From positions 1 to 43,562 of the forward strand of contig JAJRYV010000013.1 of the NCBI GenBank assembly GCA_024275575.1: 43,562 bases of DNA. Reading direction: 5' to 3'. The notes under the pieces were generated by a model that had not been told where the DNA came from, did no database searches, and saw only the letters and a list, made by a program, of their open reading frames with translations. The position numbers and the translations under genes are program-made. Of this stretch, positions 1 through 8,725 are shown one piece after another. The stretch comes from a bacterium (GTDB lineage: Bacteria; Zhuqueibacterota; Zhuqueibacteria; Zhuqueibacterales; Geothermadaptataceae). Position 1 is the stretch's first letter. Each line of letters starts with the position of its first letter.

Positions 1-152
1 CCTTCGCCTGGCTACGAGATGTGCTCACCCGCATCGCCGATCATCCCTTCAAAAAAACTCGATGAGCTCTTGCCGAATGTTTGGCAGACACTGCCCGGTT
101 CCAACAAGCTATAATGCGGTGAAAAACAAGGTGTGCTCGGCCGAATGCTTAC
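1..152 (+). mobile_element. IS66-family element, right end only
   Basis: The window opens inside an insertion sequence. It holds the last codons of an IS66-type transposase, a short non-coding tail, and a terminal sequence whose complement begins GTAAGCATTCGGCCGAGCAC. The GTAA start is typical of IS66-family inverted repeats, so the element should end at about 152. The next eight bases (153-160, aaagaact) could be a target duplication, but the other end lies outside the window. The element abuts a decayed ABC transporter gene and probably truncated it. Confidence 0.7.
3..114 (+). pseudogene. IS66 transposase C-terminus, frameshifted
   Basis: Translation from base 3 gives FAWLRDVLTRIADHPF, and a second frame from base 58 gives LDELLPNVWQTLPGSNKL followed by TAA at 112-114. 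Together these match the conserved C-terminal tail of IS66 transposases (WL..VL.RI..HP...LDELLP..W). The two halves are joined only if one A is skipped in the A7 run at 51-57; read straight, the frame stops at TGA (63-65). The break is either decay of the element or a homopolymer sequencing error. The rest of the protein lies left of the window. Confidence 0.7.
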
Positions 153-162
153 AAAGAACTAA

Positions 163-721
163 AACTACCGCGAAGCGGTTTCGTTCAACTTGATAGCTGT
201 GCGTAAAATCGGTGGATAAAACTGGTTCCCCAGGAGCCCTTTCTTTTTAATCGAACTATCATCGAAAATATGCGGTTTGCAGCACCCGGTGCTACGGAGG
301 CCAAGTAATACGCGCAGTAAAATCGGCGCATGCTTATCCATTTATTAGCAGACTCCCGCAGGGCATTCATACGAATATCGGGGAAAAAGGTGCATTAATT
401 TCAGGAGGTGAAAAGCAACGATTAGCAATAGCAAGAGCCTTGCTTGCAGAACCACAAATATTACTTTTTGATGAACCAACCGCATTTCTTGATTCGAGGT
501 CAGAACAGGTCATCCAGGAAGCAATACAATCTTTTATCAAAATTGCGAATCATTCCTGTATTGTCATAACCCATCGATTGAAAACTGTTTTAAACGCAAA
601 TAACATTATTGTTCTAAACAATGGAAGAATCGTTGATCAAGGTAAGTACGATGAATTGAAAATCAGGTGCGAATTATTTAACACACTTTTTAGAAGGCAG
701 ATACAGGTAGCGGGACACTGA
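163..721 (+). pseudogene. ABC transporter ATPase remnant, 5'-truncated and frameshifted
   Basis: This is the C-terminal half of an ABC exporter-type nucleotide-binding domain. Reading three frames in turn gives NYREAVSF...VRKIG, then KLVPQEPFLFNRTIIENM (Q-loop), then GALISGGEKQRLAIARALL (signature motif), LLFDEPTAFLD (Walker B and D-loop) and VITHRL (H-loop). Joining them needs one base restored near 205-212 and one near 293-299. The third frame is open from about 300 to the TGA at 719-721, and an ATG at 440 would encode only its last 93 residues. Walker A and any membrane domain are missing, cut away at the IS66 boundary. The piece is more AT-rich than its neighbours, which suggests an acquired gene now decaying. 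It could not make a working ATPase as it stands. Confidence 0.75.
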
Positions 722-818
722 AGATGCCAAATAGTTAACATCTGGCAATATACTTCGCCCGGCGGATTCACTTAAAATTTGATCTGTTCCGCACAGCGGA
801 CTGAAGACGATAAAATAT

Positions 819-2066
819 CTATTGCAGTTTTTCAGATATTTTTTCTGCCAAAATTTCCGCCATCAACTTATGTCCTTTTTCATTAAAATGGTGGTCGGTG
901 AGAAAATGAAAGCGTTCACCCTGTTGTGCCCGCCGGGCAAATTCGGCGGAGGTTGAAATATAACCGATTTTTTTCGACACGGCAAAAGCGCGCAGTTTTT
1001 TATCCGGCAGTTCGAAATCAAGCTCATCGCTTGCGACGGCAAAACTGCGGGTGAATATCTCGCGGTCGCGCGGGTAAACCTGCTCTTTTAAGGGAAAACT
1101 CCACAAGAGAAAAGCAATGTTGCGGGCTGCGCAAGTCTGGTGTATTTTTTCAATCAGCGCCAGGGTTATTCGCCAGCGGGCTGCCCAGGTTTTATCTACG
1201 AAAAAACGATAAAAATCAACTTGTTCTTTAGGCAGCGGATTGTGCAAAATACCGTATTTTTTAAACCATCCGATCAGCGCCGGTGAGGCTGATTTTAAGC
1301 GCCGTGCGACAAAACCGTAGGTGTATAAATTTTTGCTGAAAAAAACTTTCCACGCTTTTTGATGTCCACTTTTTTCTGCGACTTCAGTGTGGTGAAGCTG
1401 TGGCAACTCCCTGCTGTAAATTTGTTTTTTCTGCAAATATTGCGGCACCGGCACACCGCGAAGAACCGGCACACCCTTATCATCAAATTCAAAATACGGC
1501 TTGCTGAAAACTCGGCCGGCGCTATGCACCGTAACATTGTTTTCCAAATCATTGGCGGGAACGAACCCCAGCACCACGATATCCGGCTGCAGCGCCAAGC
1601 CCCGTGACTGCAAATAGAGCAGTTCCTGATCGGTGCCGTATCCCCGAACACCAGCGTTGATCACTTCGATTTTTTTCTCCGGGAACGCCATCTGCAACAT
1701 CTTTTGCAGGTGATATTCGAGGGTATTTTCACGGGCGACTTCAAAACCGGCGACGACCGAATCTCCGAGAAGCAGGATGCGAATTTCATTTTCACTTTTT
1801 GTCGCCGTCAGTTCGTCATCACGCAAGCCCAGAGCATTGGTTTGAATCTGAGCTGAAAACTCGGGGCGGCTGAAAGTGGCTTTGCTGTTTGGCTGCATCG
1901 ACCAACCGAGTTCGGCGTTGTATAGCCAGATAAGACTTTCATCCGCTGCGTTTGCCCCATAGTCAAAGTGTGTTCCGGGGAAAAAACGCAGACCGGTTTC
2001 AAATAGCAAAAAGCAGAAAAAAAATGTAACGATGAGCAGGGTGATATTCTGGAAAAATCTTTTCAC
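819..2066 (-). CDS. Membrane-anchored SGNH/GDSL hydrolase-like protein
   Basis: A 415-residue protein with one N-terminal membrane segment (about residues 7-25), so the catalytic domain should face the periplasm. SGNH landmarks are in order: block I LLLGDSVVAG with Ser103, a block II-like NAGVRGYG near 137-144, a block III-like segment ending VPANDLENN, and a C-terminal TDHHFN (391-395) that supplies Asp/His in the D-x-H-(F/W)-N form seen in AlgX/AlgJ-like members. The family removes or transfers acyl groups on polysaccharides or lipids; the substrate here cannot be read. It is the last minus-strand gene of its group and is separated from the RND pump gene by 271 bp holding an interspersed repeat, so it is probably not tightly co-transcribed with the pump. 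Confidence 0.8.
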   Translation of the reverse strand: MKRFFQNITLLIVTFFFCFLLFETGLRFFPGTHFDYGANAADESLIWLYNAELGWSMQPNSKATFSRPEFSAQIQTNALGLRDDELTATKSENEIRILLLGDSVVAGFEVARENTLEYHLQKMLQMAFPEKKIEVINAGVRGYGTDQELLYLQSRGLALQPDIVVLGFVPANDLENNVTVHSAGRVFSKPYFEFDDKGVPVLRGVPVPQYLQKKQIYSRELPQLHHTEVAEKSGHQKAWKVFFSKNLYTYGFVARRLKSASPALIGWFKKYGILHNPLPKEQVDFYRFFVDKTWAARWRITLALIEKIHQTCAARNIAFLLWSFPLKEQVYPRDREIFTRSFAVASDELDFELPDKKLRAFAVSKKIGYISTSAEFARRAQQGERFHFLTDHHFNEKGHKLMAEILAEKISEKLQ

Positions 2067-2147
2067 TGTTTTAACCTTTATTATTCACAAATTCTTTAAA
2101 AAGGCTTGATAACTAATTGATTTCAATGTAGTTCTTCCAGTCCACAG

Positions 2148-2292
2148 GTATTTATTCAGCGCACCAGACGGACGCTGAGCTTGCCAAAGCGGGATATTTT
2201 TTAATCGTCCGAAACGTGCTTCCTTCGATAAACTCAGGACATCGCTTCGGCAAGCTCAGGGAGCGCTTCTCGCGCGCACGCTGAACAGATAC
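2148..2292. repeat. Interspersed inverted-repeat element, copy 1
   Basis: The left end GTATTTATTCAGCG pairs with the right end CGCTGAACAGATAC. Inside are a second pair of inverted motifs, CGCTGAGCTTGCC and GGCAAGCTCAGGG. It fills most of the gap between the SGNH hydrolase gene and the RND pump gene. Six more copies with the same plan occur in the window. Confidence 0.7.
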
Positions 2293-2337
2293 GCTCGCTG
2301 AGACGCAGAATTTTGTTTTTAAATATTTAATGCAATA

Positions 2338-5300
2338 CTACGCCGGGCCCGAGACTTTGCCGGCTGAAACCTGCAACGCTTTGTCCGCCACTGTTTTTAC
2401 CCAGAGCGTCAGGTCATCAAGAAAGACATAAACGACGGGGATGATAAACAATGTCAATGGTGTGCTGGTGAGCAAGCCGCCGACGATGGCGATGCCAACG
2501 GGGCTGTACATAGCAGCACGGCCTTCCTGCGGACCGAAGATTTGCGGGAACATCGCCGGAACGACCAGCGGCGCCAGTCCAAGAATCGTCGTCAGTGTGG
2601 TCATCAAAATGGGACGGACGCGGTTTTTACCGCCGATTTTTATCGCTTCCGTACGCTTCAATCCGGCCCGCCGCCGTTTATTTATCGCATCGATGAGAAT
2701 GATGCCGTTGTTGACGACCAGGCCACAAACGACGAGAATGCCGAGCCAGCCCATGGTCGTGAGATTCGTATTCGTCAGCCAGAACATGAGAAAAACGCCG
2801 CTAAGGGCAAAGGGGACTGAAAATAAAATCGTAAACGGATGCACATAGGATTCGAACAAAGATGCCATCACGATGTAAATCAGCACGATTGCCAGCGAGA
2901 TGGCGAACATGGAATCTTGCTCACCCTGGCGCATAGCGCGAAAATTTTTACCCAGCGCCCAGCTATAGCCGGGCGGCAATTTGAGATCAGCGAGCCGTTT
3001 ATTGATTTCACGACTGGCGGTAAACATGCCGCGTTTATCGGTATTGGCAAAGACCGTTACGGTGGAACGCCGGTCTTCACGCACGATGGATTCGGGGCCT
3101 TTGCGCATTTTCATATCGGCGACGCTGGAGACGAGTACCATATTTTGCTCGCTGTTTTGCAGCGCCATGTTCTCCAATTGCTGGCGGCTGGTGCGATCTT
3201 CTTCAGCGAGCTGCATGAGAATATCAACTTCCCGGTCCTGCGTTTTGAATTTGGCAGTGGAACGGCCGCCGAGCGCCGAGGAAATAGTGCGCGCCACATC
3301 CTGAGCGGAAAGACCGATATTCTGCGAGCGAACACGGTCAACACTGATCTGCAACTCTTCGTCCCCGCGCTCGAGAGAGGTGTCGATATCTTTCACTCCT
3401 TCGATGCCCTGCAGGCGTTCGCGGATTTCTTCGGCAAAGGTTTTCAGAATGGAAAGACTTTCTCCTTTGAGCTCGATCGATACCCCTTCCTCATTGCCGC
3501 CACGGCCATGGCGGCGCGCGACTTTGAAAACAACGCCGGCAAATTCCGGTAAATTTGCACGGATATCATCATATAGTTCACTGGTATTTTTTTGCCCTTC
3601 TTCATCAGGAATGAAGTAAATTGTAATTCGCCCGCCACGCTTGCGGTAATCCGTCATCACGTTATCAATTTCAAAGCGGTCTTTATTGCCAAGCAGCAGC
3701 GTCTCCACCGAATCAAAAATTGTGTGCACCTGTTGCAGGGAAAAATTGCGGTCAACCTCGGCGTTCAAATCCATACGGCGTTCCGGTGTACGCGGCATCC
3801 AGTCGCGGTCGATTAAATCTTTCAGATACCAGGTTCCCCACAGCAGTCCGACGCCCAGGAGCAGGACAAACAGTGAAACCGGGAAATGGACCAACCTGCC
3901 GATTATTTTGCCATAGCCCGAACTCAAATTGGCAATGAGGCGATTTTTCTTTTTTTCCTCACCGGTGAAAAGGCGAGAGGAAAGCAGTGGAATAAGCGTC
4001 AGGCTTATCAACAAACTGGCGACGGAAGCAACGCAAATGGCAATGCCGAAATCACTCATCCAGCGGCCGAAACCACCGGAATTCATGAACAGCATAGGCA
4101 CGAAGACGATCACCGTTGTCAGCACGGCAGCGGTAACAGCTACAGCCACTTCTTTGGCACCGATGATTGCGGCGTCGCGAGCGTTGAGCGCCTCCTCCTG
4201 TTTATGGCGATAAATATTTTCCAGGACCACGACAGCCGGATCGACCAGCATGCCCACAGCGAACATCAGCCCGGAAAGAGAGACGATATTGATCGTCACT
4301 GCGGAGTTAAACGGCGCCATGCGCAATAAATACATCAGCAGAAAAGTTGCGATGATTGAAATCGGAATAGCCAGGGCGATGATGATGGTACTGCGGACCT
4401 TGCGCAAGAAAAAATAGAGAATAAAAATTGCCAGCACGGCACCGAACAAACCTGCCCCGGTCAAATTTAGCAGGCTGCTTTTTATTTCTTTCGACTGATC
4501 GCGGTAAACCTGCAATTCAACCCCACGATACTCGGGCTGCTGCATTAATTCCTGTAAAAACCGGCCGCTTTTTTCAGCAACCTCGATGACATTGGCAGTG
4601 GAAGCTTTGTAAACGCGCAAAACCACGGCACTATTTTTATTCAGACGGCCAAAGCGCGTTTTTTCGGGAAAATCGAATCTCACCGAGGCCACATCACGCA
4701 AGACAAGCCCACTGCCGCGAATGGGTGTATTGGCGATTTCTTCCACCGACCGGTATTCACCGATGGTGCGTACGGAAAATTTGCGGCCGCCGTGTTTCAC
4801 CGTGCCGCCGGCAACATTAAGATTGTTTTGCCGCAAGCTGGAAGCCAGTTGGAAAAAATCAAGTCGATGCGCCCGCATGCGCTCAAGATCGAGTTCGACG
4901 AGCACTTTGCGCTCATCCATCCCCCGAATCTCCACATTGGCGACACCTTCGATGCGTTGAAGCTGCGGTACCAATATTTTATTGATTAAATCATATAATG
5001 CATCGTTTCCTTTTTGCCAGGCGACGCTGAACTGAAAAACCGGCAAATCACTGCTTTGCCAGCGCCGGATGCGAATGCGTTCAACATCTGCCGGCAGATT
5101 TGGACGCACCCGATCGAGCCGATCGCGCACTTCGACGGAAGCGAGATCCATGTCGGTGCCTGCGAGAAATGAAAGCCTGACATTGCTGCCAGTGCTCGCC
5201 GAGGTACTGGTCATTTTTTCGAGATTGGAAAGTGTGCCCATCATATCTTCAATCGGTTTTGAAATGAGGCGCTCAACTTCCTGCGGCGATGACGAGGGAT

Positions 5301-5451
5301 AGGGCACATCGATGCGCAGGGTTGAGGAAGATATTTCCGGCAAAAATGTCAGCGGCAGGCGGTTCAGGCTGAGAATGCCGATGACGATGATGCTGAGAAT
5401 AATCATCAGCATGGTAATAGGGCGTTTGACGGCAAATTCTGAAATATTCAT
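2338..5451 (-). CDS. RND-family efflux pump, inner-membrane permease
   Basis: At 1037 residues this matches the AcrB/HAE1 family length. It starts with the usual cytosolic MNISEFAVKRPITM and first membrane helix, followed by a large periplasmic loop, helices near 335-560, a second periplasmic loop and a C-terminal helix bundle (about 850-1025). Such pumps form trimers that use the proton gradient to expel drugs, lipids or metals through a membrane-fusion protein and an outer-membrane channel. The helix-4 proton-relay motif reads VDPAVVV: Asp404 is present, but the adjacent residue is Pro405 rather than the second Asp of AcrB. It lies 30 bp downstream of the membrane-fusion gene on the same strand, so the two form an operon. 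No TolC-type channel is encoded here. Substrate unknown. Confidence 0.93.
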   Translation of the reverse strand: MNISEFAVKRPITMLMIILSIIVIGILSLNRLPLTFLPEISSSTLRIDVPYPSSSPQEVERLISKPIEDMMGTLSNLEKMTSTSASTGSNVRLSFLAGTDMDLASVEVRDRLDRVRPNLPADVERIRIRRWQSSDLPVFQFSVAWQKGNDALYDLINKILVPQLQRIEGVANVEIRGMDERKVLVELDLERMRAHRLDFFQLASSLRQNNLNVAGGTVKHGGRKFSVRTIGEYRSVEEIANTPIRGSGLVLRDVASVRFDFPEKTRFGRLNKNSAVVLRVYKASTANVIEVAEKSGRFLQELMQQPEYRGVELQVYRDQSKEIKSSLLNLTGAGLFGAVLAIFILYFFLRKVRSTIIIALAIPISIIATFLLMYLLRMAPFNSAVTINIVSLSGLMFAVGMLVDPAVVVLENIYRHKQEEALNARDAAIIGAKEVAVAVTAAVLTTVIVFVPMLFMNSGGFGRWMSDFGIAICVASVASLLISLTLIPLLSSRLFTGEEKKKNRLIANLSSGYGKIIGRLVHFPVSLFVLLLGVGLLWGTWYLKDLIDRDWMPRTPERRMDLNAEVDRNFSLQQVHTIFDSVETLLLGNKDRFEIDNVMTDYRKRGGRITIYFIPDEEGQKNTSELYDDIRANLPEFAGVVFKVARRHGRGGNEEGVSIELKGESLSILKTFAEEIRERLQGIEGVKDIDTSLERGDEELQISVDRVRSQNIGLSAQDVARTISSALGGRSTAKFKTQDREVDILMQLAEEDRTSRQQLENMALQNSEQNMVLVSSVADMKMRKGPESIVREDRRSTVTVFANTDKRGMFTASREINKRLADLKLPPGYSWALGKNFRAMRQGEQDSMFAISLAIVLIYIVMASLFESYVHPFTILFSVPFALSGVFLMFWLTNTNLTTMGWLGILVVCGLVVNNGIILIDAINKRRRAGLKRTEAIKIGGKNRVRPILMTTLTTILGLAPLVVPAMFPQIFGPQEGRAAMYSPVGIAIVGGLLTSTPLTLFIIPVVYVFLDDLTLWVKTVADKALQVSAGKVSGPA

Positions 5452-5481
5452 ATTTTTTTCGTTTGAGTAAGTATGTATTGT

Positions 5482-7002
5482 TTAGCGCCGATCGCCGCGC
5501 ATTTTACGGAAATTTTCCTGCAGGAATTGATATTGCTTCAACAGATTGGTCTCCATATCCGGATCTTTGGCGATTTCCTTTTTAAAAGCCTGAGCGACTT
5601 CCGGAGCCCGGTTGGAGATACGGGCCAGCATGCCTTCGATAAATTCGGAAAACCAAGCCATCTTTTTCGCCGGGTCGTTTGCCATTTCCGGTTCTTCTTG
5701 CAGCCACATTTCAAATATGCGCTTGCCCATGCGCGAATCCAAAATCTCCTTTTCCAGTTGCGCCAACAATTCGAGATCAACTTTTTCCTCCGCTCTGCTT
5801 TTCTGCTCACTTGTCAGCATCGGGCGGCGGTGATTGAGCTCAATGCCTTTGCCGGATTCTACGCCTTTTTCATTCTGCGAACGGATGCTTTTTACCAAGC
5901 CGGCCGCAGTCACATCTTTGATGGGCAACCCTTCCCGCAGCCCGTCCTGCCCGATAGTGACAACCCTCTGCCCTTCTTCGAGTCCCTGTAAAACTTCGAC
6001 GATATCACTGGAGGAGAAACCCACCTGCAGGGCAACTTTGTGCGCCCGGCCTTCCTGCATGAGGTAAACCTGCTCATTTTCGCTTTCCAGCAAAATCGCT
6101 TTCTTAGGAATAAGCAGCGTGTTTTCATGCTTTTCCGTTGTAATATAGATCGAGGCAAACATACCCGGCTTCAGCCAGTTTTGCGCGCCGTCGATATCGA
6201 TCGTTACTTTCACAGTGCCGTTTGCCGGATCGACGACCGGGCTGATCATCGTGACTTTACCGGCAAATTCTTTGCCCGGTACGGCGTCGGCTGTAATACG
6301 CGCCGCCTGCCCGACAAATACGCGCATGATATTTTTTTCTGGCACGTGAATACGCGCGCGCAATGGCTCAAAATCGGCGATGGTGAACAACGCTTGGTTG
6401 GCGGCAATGCGCTGGCCGAGCTCGATTTGCCGACTGGTGACGATGCCCGAAATCGGCGCACGGACCTCCGTGTATTCCACCTTTAATTTCGCCGCTGCAT
6501 AGGCCGCTTTGGAACTTTCGTACTGCATCTGTGCAGTATCAAAATTTTCTTTGGCAAGCAGATTTTTTTCCAGCATATTTTTCGACCGTTCAAGTGCCTT
6601 GCGGTCTGTCTCCATTTTGACTTTTGCCTGTATTAAATCAATTTTCAACTCGGCTTCATTGAGCTGCGCCAGCAATTGACCTTTTTTTACAGATTTGCCT
6701 TCCTCTGTTTGCAGTTTAACAACGTGTCCAGCTACTTTGGTAACGACATCGACCACTTTCGCCGCTTCGATCGTCGTCGTATGCAGTAAAAATATTGAGA
6801 TATCACCGCGCTCAACCAGCGCAGTCTGCACCGGGATTGCCGCTTTCCCGACATTTCCACCACCGGATGCATGCGTACTTTCCCCATTTTTATCAGAGCT
6901 GCAGGAAGATGAGCTCAGAATCATGACCACCAATGCCGGAATAATGAACACCCTCCAGTCGCTGTGATTTTTACGCTGATTTTTTGAAACCGTTAAATTC
7001 AT
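5482..7002 (-). CDS. RND membrane-fusion protein with C-terminal extension
   Basis: A 506-residue periplasmic adaptor of the HlyD/AcrA type. A basic start and hydrophobic stretch (17-30) end in SSSSC, so Cys34 is a likely lipidation site. Then come a biotinyl-lipoyl-like half (about 84-120), an alpha-hairpin (about 120-175), the second lipoyl half with APISGIVTS (182-190), a beta-barrel region with NGTVKV (261-266), and a membrane-proximal domain to about 365. Adaptors usually end near here. This one continues for roughly 135 residues of charged, mostly helical sequence (370-506), rich in Glu, Lys, Met and Trp, that I cannot assign. It is the first gene of the pump operon. Confidence 0.9.
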   Translation of the reverse strand: MNLTVSKNQRKNHSDWRVFIIPALVVMILSSSSCSSDKNGESTHASGGGNVGKAAIPVQTALVERGDISIFLLHTTTIEAAKVVDVVTKVAGHVVKLQTEEGKSVKKGQLLAQLNEAELKIDLIQAKVKMETDRKALERSKNMLEKNLLAKENFDTAQMQYESSKAAYAAAKLKVEYTEVRAPISGIVTSRQIELGQRIAANQALFTIADFEPLRARIHVPEKNIMRVFVGQAARITADAVPGKEFAGKVTMISPVVDPANGTVKVTIDIDGAQNWLKPGMFASIYITTEKHENTLLIPKKAILLESENEQVYLMQEGRAHKVALQVGFSSSDIVEVLQGLEEGQRVVTIGQDGLREGLPIKDVTAAGLVKSIRSQNEKGVESGKGIELNHRRPMLTSEQKSRAEEKVDLELLAQLEKEILDSRMGKRIFEMWLQEEPEMANDPAKKMAWFSEFIEGMLARISNRAPEVAQAFKKEIAKDPDMETNLLKQYQFLQENFRKMRGDRR

Positions 7003-7399
7003 TGTTAATCATTCCTTTAATTCGCTTATATGCAAGTGCTTATAAAAAGTGTACCCTACTCAATTCATAAACTTAGTTGTTTGCCTTCGGAATACATTGC
7101 CTTTATGCTATGCGAGTTGCAACCCATAAAGGGGCTGCACTCCGGCATTAACAAATTGTTTATTAAATGAATGCAGATTTAATTATTTTAAAATTCATCA
7201 ATAATGCAGGTTCAATGTCATTAAGTTAGTGGATGTTGACCCTTACGAAGTTAGAAAAATCAACAATTTAATCTCAAAGCGTATTACTACATCATAACTC
7301 CCATATTCCCAGTAACCTTCGCAAGGGTGCCCACGGCTTAACTTAATGATATTGTCCACTTGGCAGTCTGAACAGGTTCCATTTGGGTACCTTATTTTA
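7003..7399. other. Intergenic region with a hairpin and a mobile-like repeat
   Basis: No convincing gene is seen. The region must carry the promoter of the minus-strand pump operon at its left end, although I cannot pick out clear -35/-10 boxes. An 8-bp inverted repeat (CCTTTATG 7100-7107 and CATAAAGG 7125-7132) lies 100 bp upstream of the adaptor start and could be an operator or hairpin. The right half is the 132-bp element described separately. Confidence 0.5.
7213..7354 (+). repeat. MITE-like element, copy A
   Basis: An element of about 132 bp (core 7218-7349) with imperfect terminal inverted repeats. Both ends begin TCATTAAGT and share CCCTT(A/G)CGAAG about 25 bp in. The bases just outside (CAATG left, TATTG right) extend the symmetry to 7213-7354. 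An inverted copy at 42012-42143 differs at 12 of 132 positions by my count, with no gaps. It encodes no protein. Size and structure fit a non-autonomous transposable element; no clear target duplication is visible. Confidence 0.75.
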
Positions 7400-8548
7400 T
7401 CAGTATCGATAGCGCCGAAAAAATGCCAGCCAAATTCCTGTCATAGCCAGTAAAGGCCCGGCTATGCCGATGCCCCAGGCAAAATAGGACAAATTATTTT
7501 GCCGTTTCACCGCAAACAGGTTTGCCGCAATTTCTTTTAGCTCACTTTGCGGCAATTCACCCATCAGGCGGTAACTTACGCCATGCATCTGCCCTCGCAA
7601 TAGACGAAGGTGGGACCAGGATGGCTTTTTACCGCGCTTACGAAGTTTGCCGCCAGGTTCTTCAAACAGGGAAATTGTACTGAGTCCGTCGGTATATAAA
7701 AAATGCAGGATCTCATGTTTGTGGTGCTGCAATTTCCGGATGAGGTGCAACTTGAATCCCGCCGGCACTTTTTCAGGCAATAAAAAGTTATCCTTAAATT
7801 CGGACAGGAAACCGGTGAGATCATGAAATTGCATTGATTCCGGATTGTGCATTTTCAGCAGTGCTGTTCCTTTTTTGGCCTGCAGAAACAAGGCAGGATC
7901 AGGAACACCGTAATCGATACTCTCCCAGTATTGCTGTCGTGAAAATACAGCGCCTGAATCAGCGGGCACTTTTATTTCGGTACGCAATATTAAATCAGAC
8001 CCGGCATCGAACAGGATAGCGACTGAGGGTCGCTTTGCCCACAGTGATGAAATAATTATGCTTTTTGTCGATTTGCCGAGAAAACTGGGACCGGAATCGA
8101 GCTCGATCTGATAATTTTCACACAATAGATCGATATCGATAAAGAAACGCTGTTTGCGATAGCGAGCATGCAGTTTCCGCCACATTATCCATTTATTGCC
8201 GCTCTCACTGCTGCTGAAATAGAGTGAATCACCATCGCGGATAAGCATTTGCGCCGTACTGTCATCTTTTTGCGGCAGTAATTTATAGACCGCACGATTA
8301 TCCGGCCAGACATGAATTTGCCATCGTACATTTTTATTGACGCCGGTAAACTTTTCTTCAATGGCATAGAGACCTGATAATGTCGTCTTTTCGGTTGCGG
8401 CCTGCAATCGATATAAAATTTGTTTCGCTGCATGTTTATCCAGTTTTTGAGCGGCTTTTACAGGATGAACGCAGCCGGGCAACTGGCCGATAACAAGGCA
8501 AGCGATAAAGATAAACAAGAGGTTTTTAATAATTTTGCTTCCAAGCAT
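7400..8548 (-). CDS. RseB/MucB-like envelope-stress regulator
   Basis: A 382-residue exported protein third in a sigma-factor gene group. The N-terminal hydrophobic segment ends LPGC, a possible lipobox. Residues about 35-215 look like the LolA-like first domain of RseB. The segment from PAGFKLHLIRK to FLYTDGLSTISLFEE matches the RseB/MucB C-terminal domain. A second hydrophobic stretch near the C-terminus (about 356-376, followed by FFRRYRY) could anchor it in the membrane, which typical RseB lacks. In proteobacteria RseB binds the periplasmic part of the anti-sigma factor RseA and shields it from proteolysis until lipid or porin signals arrive. Role assigned by family and position; a 177-bp gap with a repeat separates it from the anti-sigma gene. 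Confidence 0.72.
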   Translation of the reverse strand: MLGSKIIKNLLFIFIACLVIGQLPGCVHPVKAAQKLDKHAAKQILYRLQAATEKTTLSGLYAIEEKFTGVNKNVRWQIHVWPDNRAVYKLLPQKDDSTAQMLIRDGDSLYFSSSESGNKWIMWRKLHARYRKQRFFIDIDLLCENYQIELDSGPSFLGKSTKSIIISSLWAKRPSVAILFDAGSDLILRTEIKVPADSGAVFSRQQYWESIDYGVPDPALFLQAKKGTALLKMHNPESMQFHDLTGFLSEFKDNFLLPEKVPAGFKLHLIRKLQHHKHEILHFLYTDGLSTISLFEEPGGKLRKRGKKPSWSHLRLLRGQMHGVSYRLMGELPQSELKEIAANLFAVKRQNNLSYFAWGIGIAGPLLAMTGIWLAFFRRYRY

Positions 8549-8579
8549 TTGTTATCAATCTCATTACATAATGAATAAC

Positions 8580-8694
8580 GCACCTCGTTCAGCATGCACC
8601 AGAGAAACGTTCCCTGAGCTTGCCTGCCCCTCGGCGGATGGTTATGTCCCGCTTCGGCAAGCTCAGCGTCTGCTTGGTGCGCTAAAAAGATACT
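8580..8694. repeat. Interspersed inverted-repeat element, copy 2
   Basis: The left end (CGTTCAGCATGCACCA) mirrors the right end (TGGTGCGCTAAAAAGATAC). An internal pair CTGAGCTTGCC / GGCAAGCTCAG is perfectly complementary over 11 bp. It lies between the anti-sigma and rseB-like genes, so if these are co-transcribed it would form a long hairpin in the message. Confidence 0.65.
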
Positions 8695-8725
8695 GACTAA
8701 CTGAGAATAGGGTGCCCGCCGGGAT

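Noticed and set aside
166-180. Palindrome ACCGCGAAGCGGT next to the IS66 end
   Set aside because: It is only a 5-bp stem and lies within the decayed ABC coding frame (YREAV), so no separate role is needed.
2839-3552. Open frame of 237 codons antisense to the RND pump gene
   Set aside because: It is a shadow of a clear RND gene in another frame, with His/Phe-rich low-information sequence and no ribosome site.
5473-5991. Open frame of 172 codons antisense to the RND adaptor gene
   Set aside because: It overlaps the adaptor's C-terminal extension and has no start signal. I considered whether the extension itself was the artefact, but the adaptor frame is continuous and in phase.
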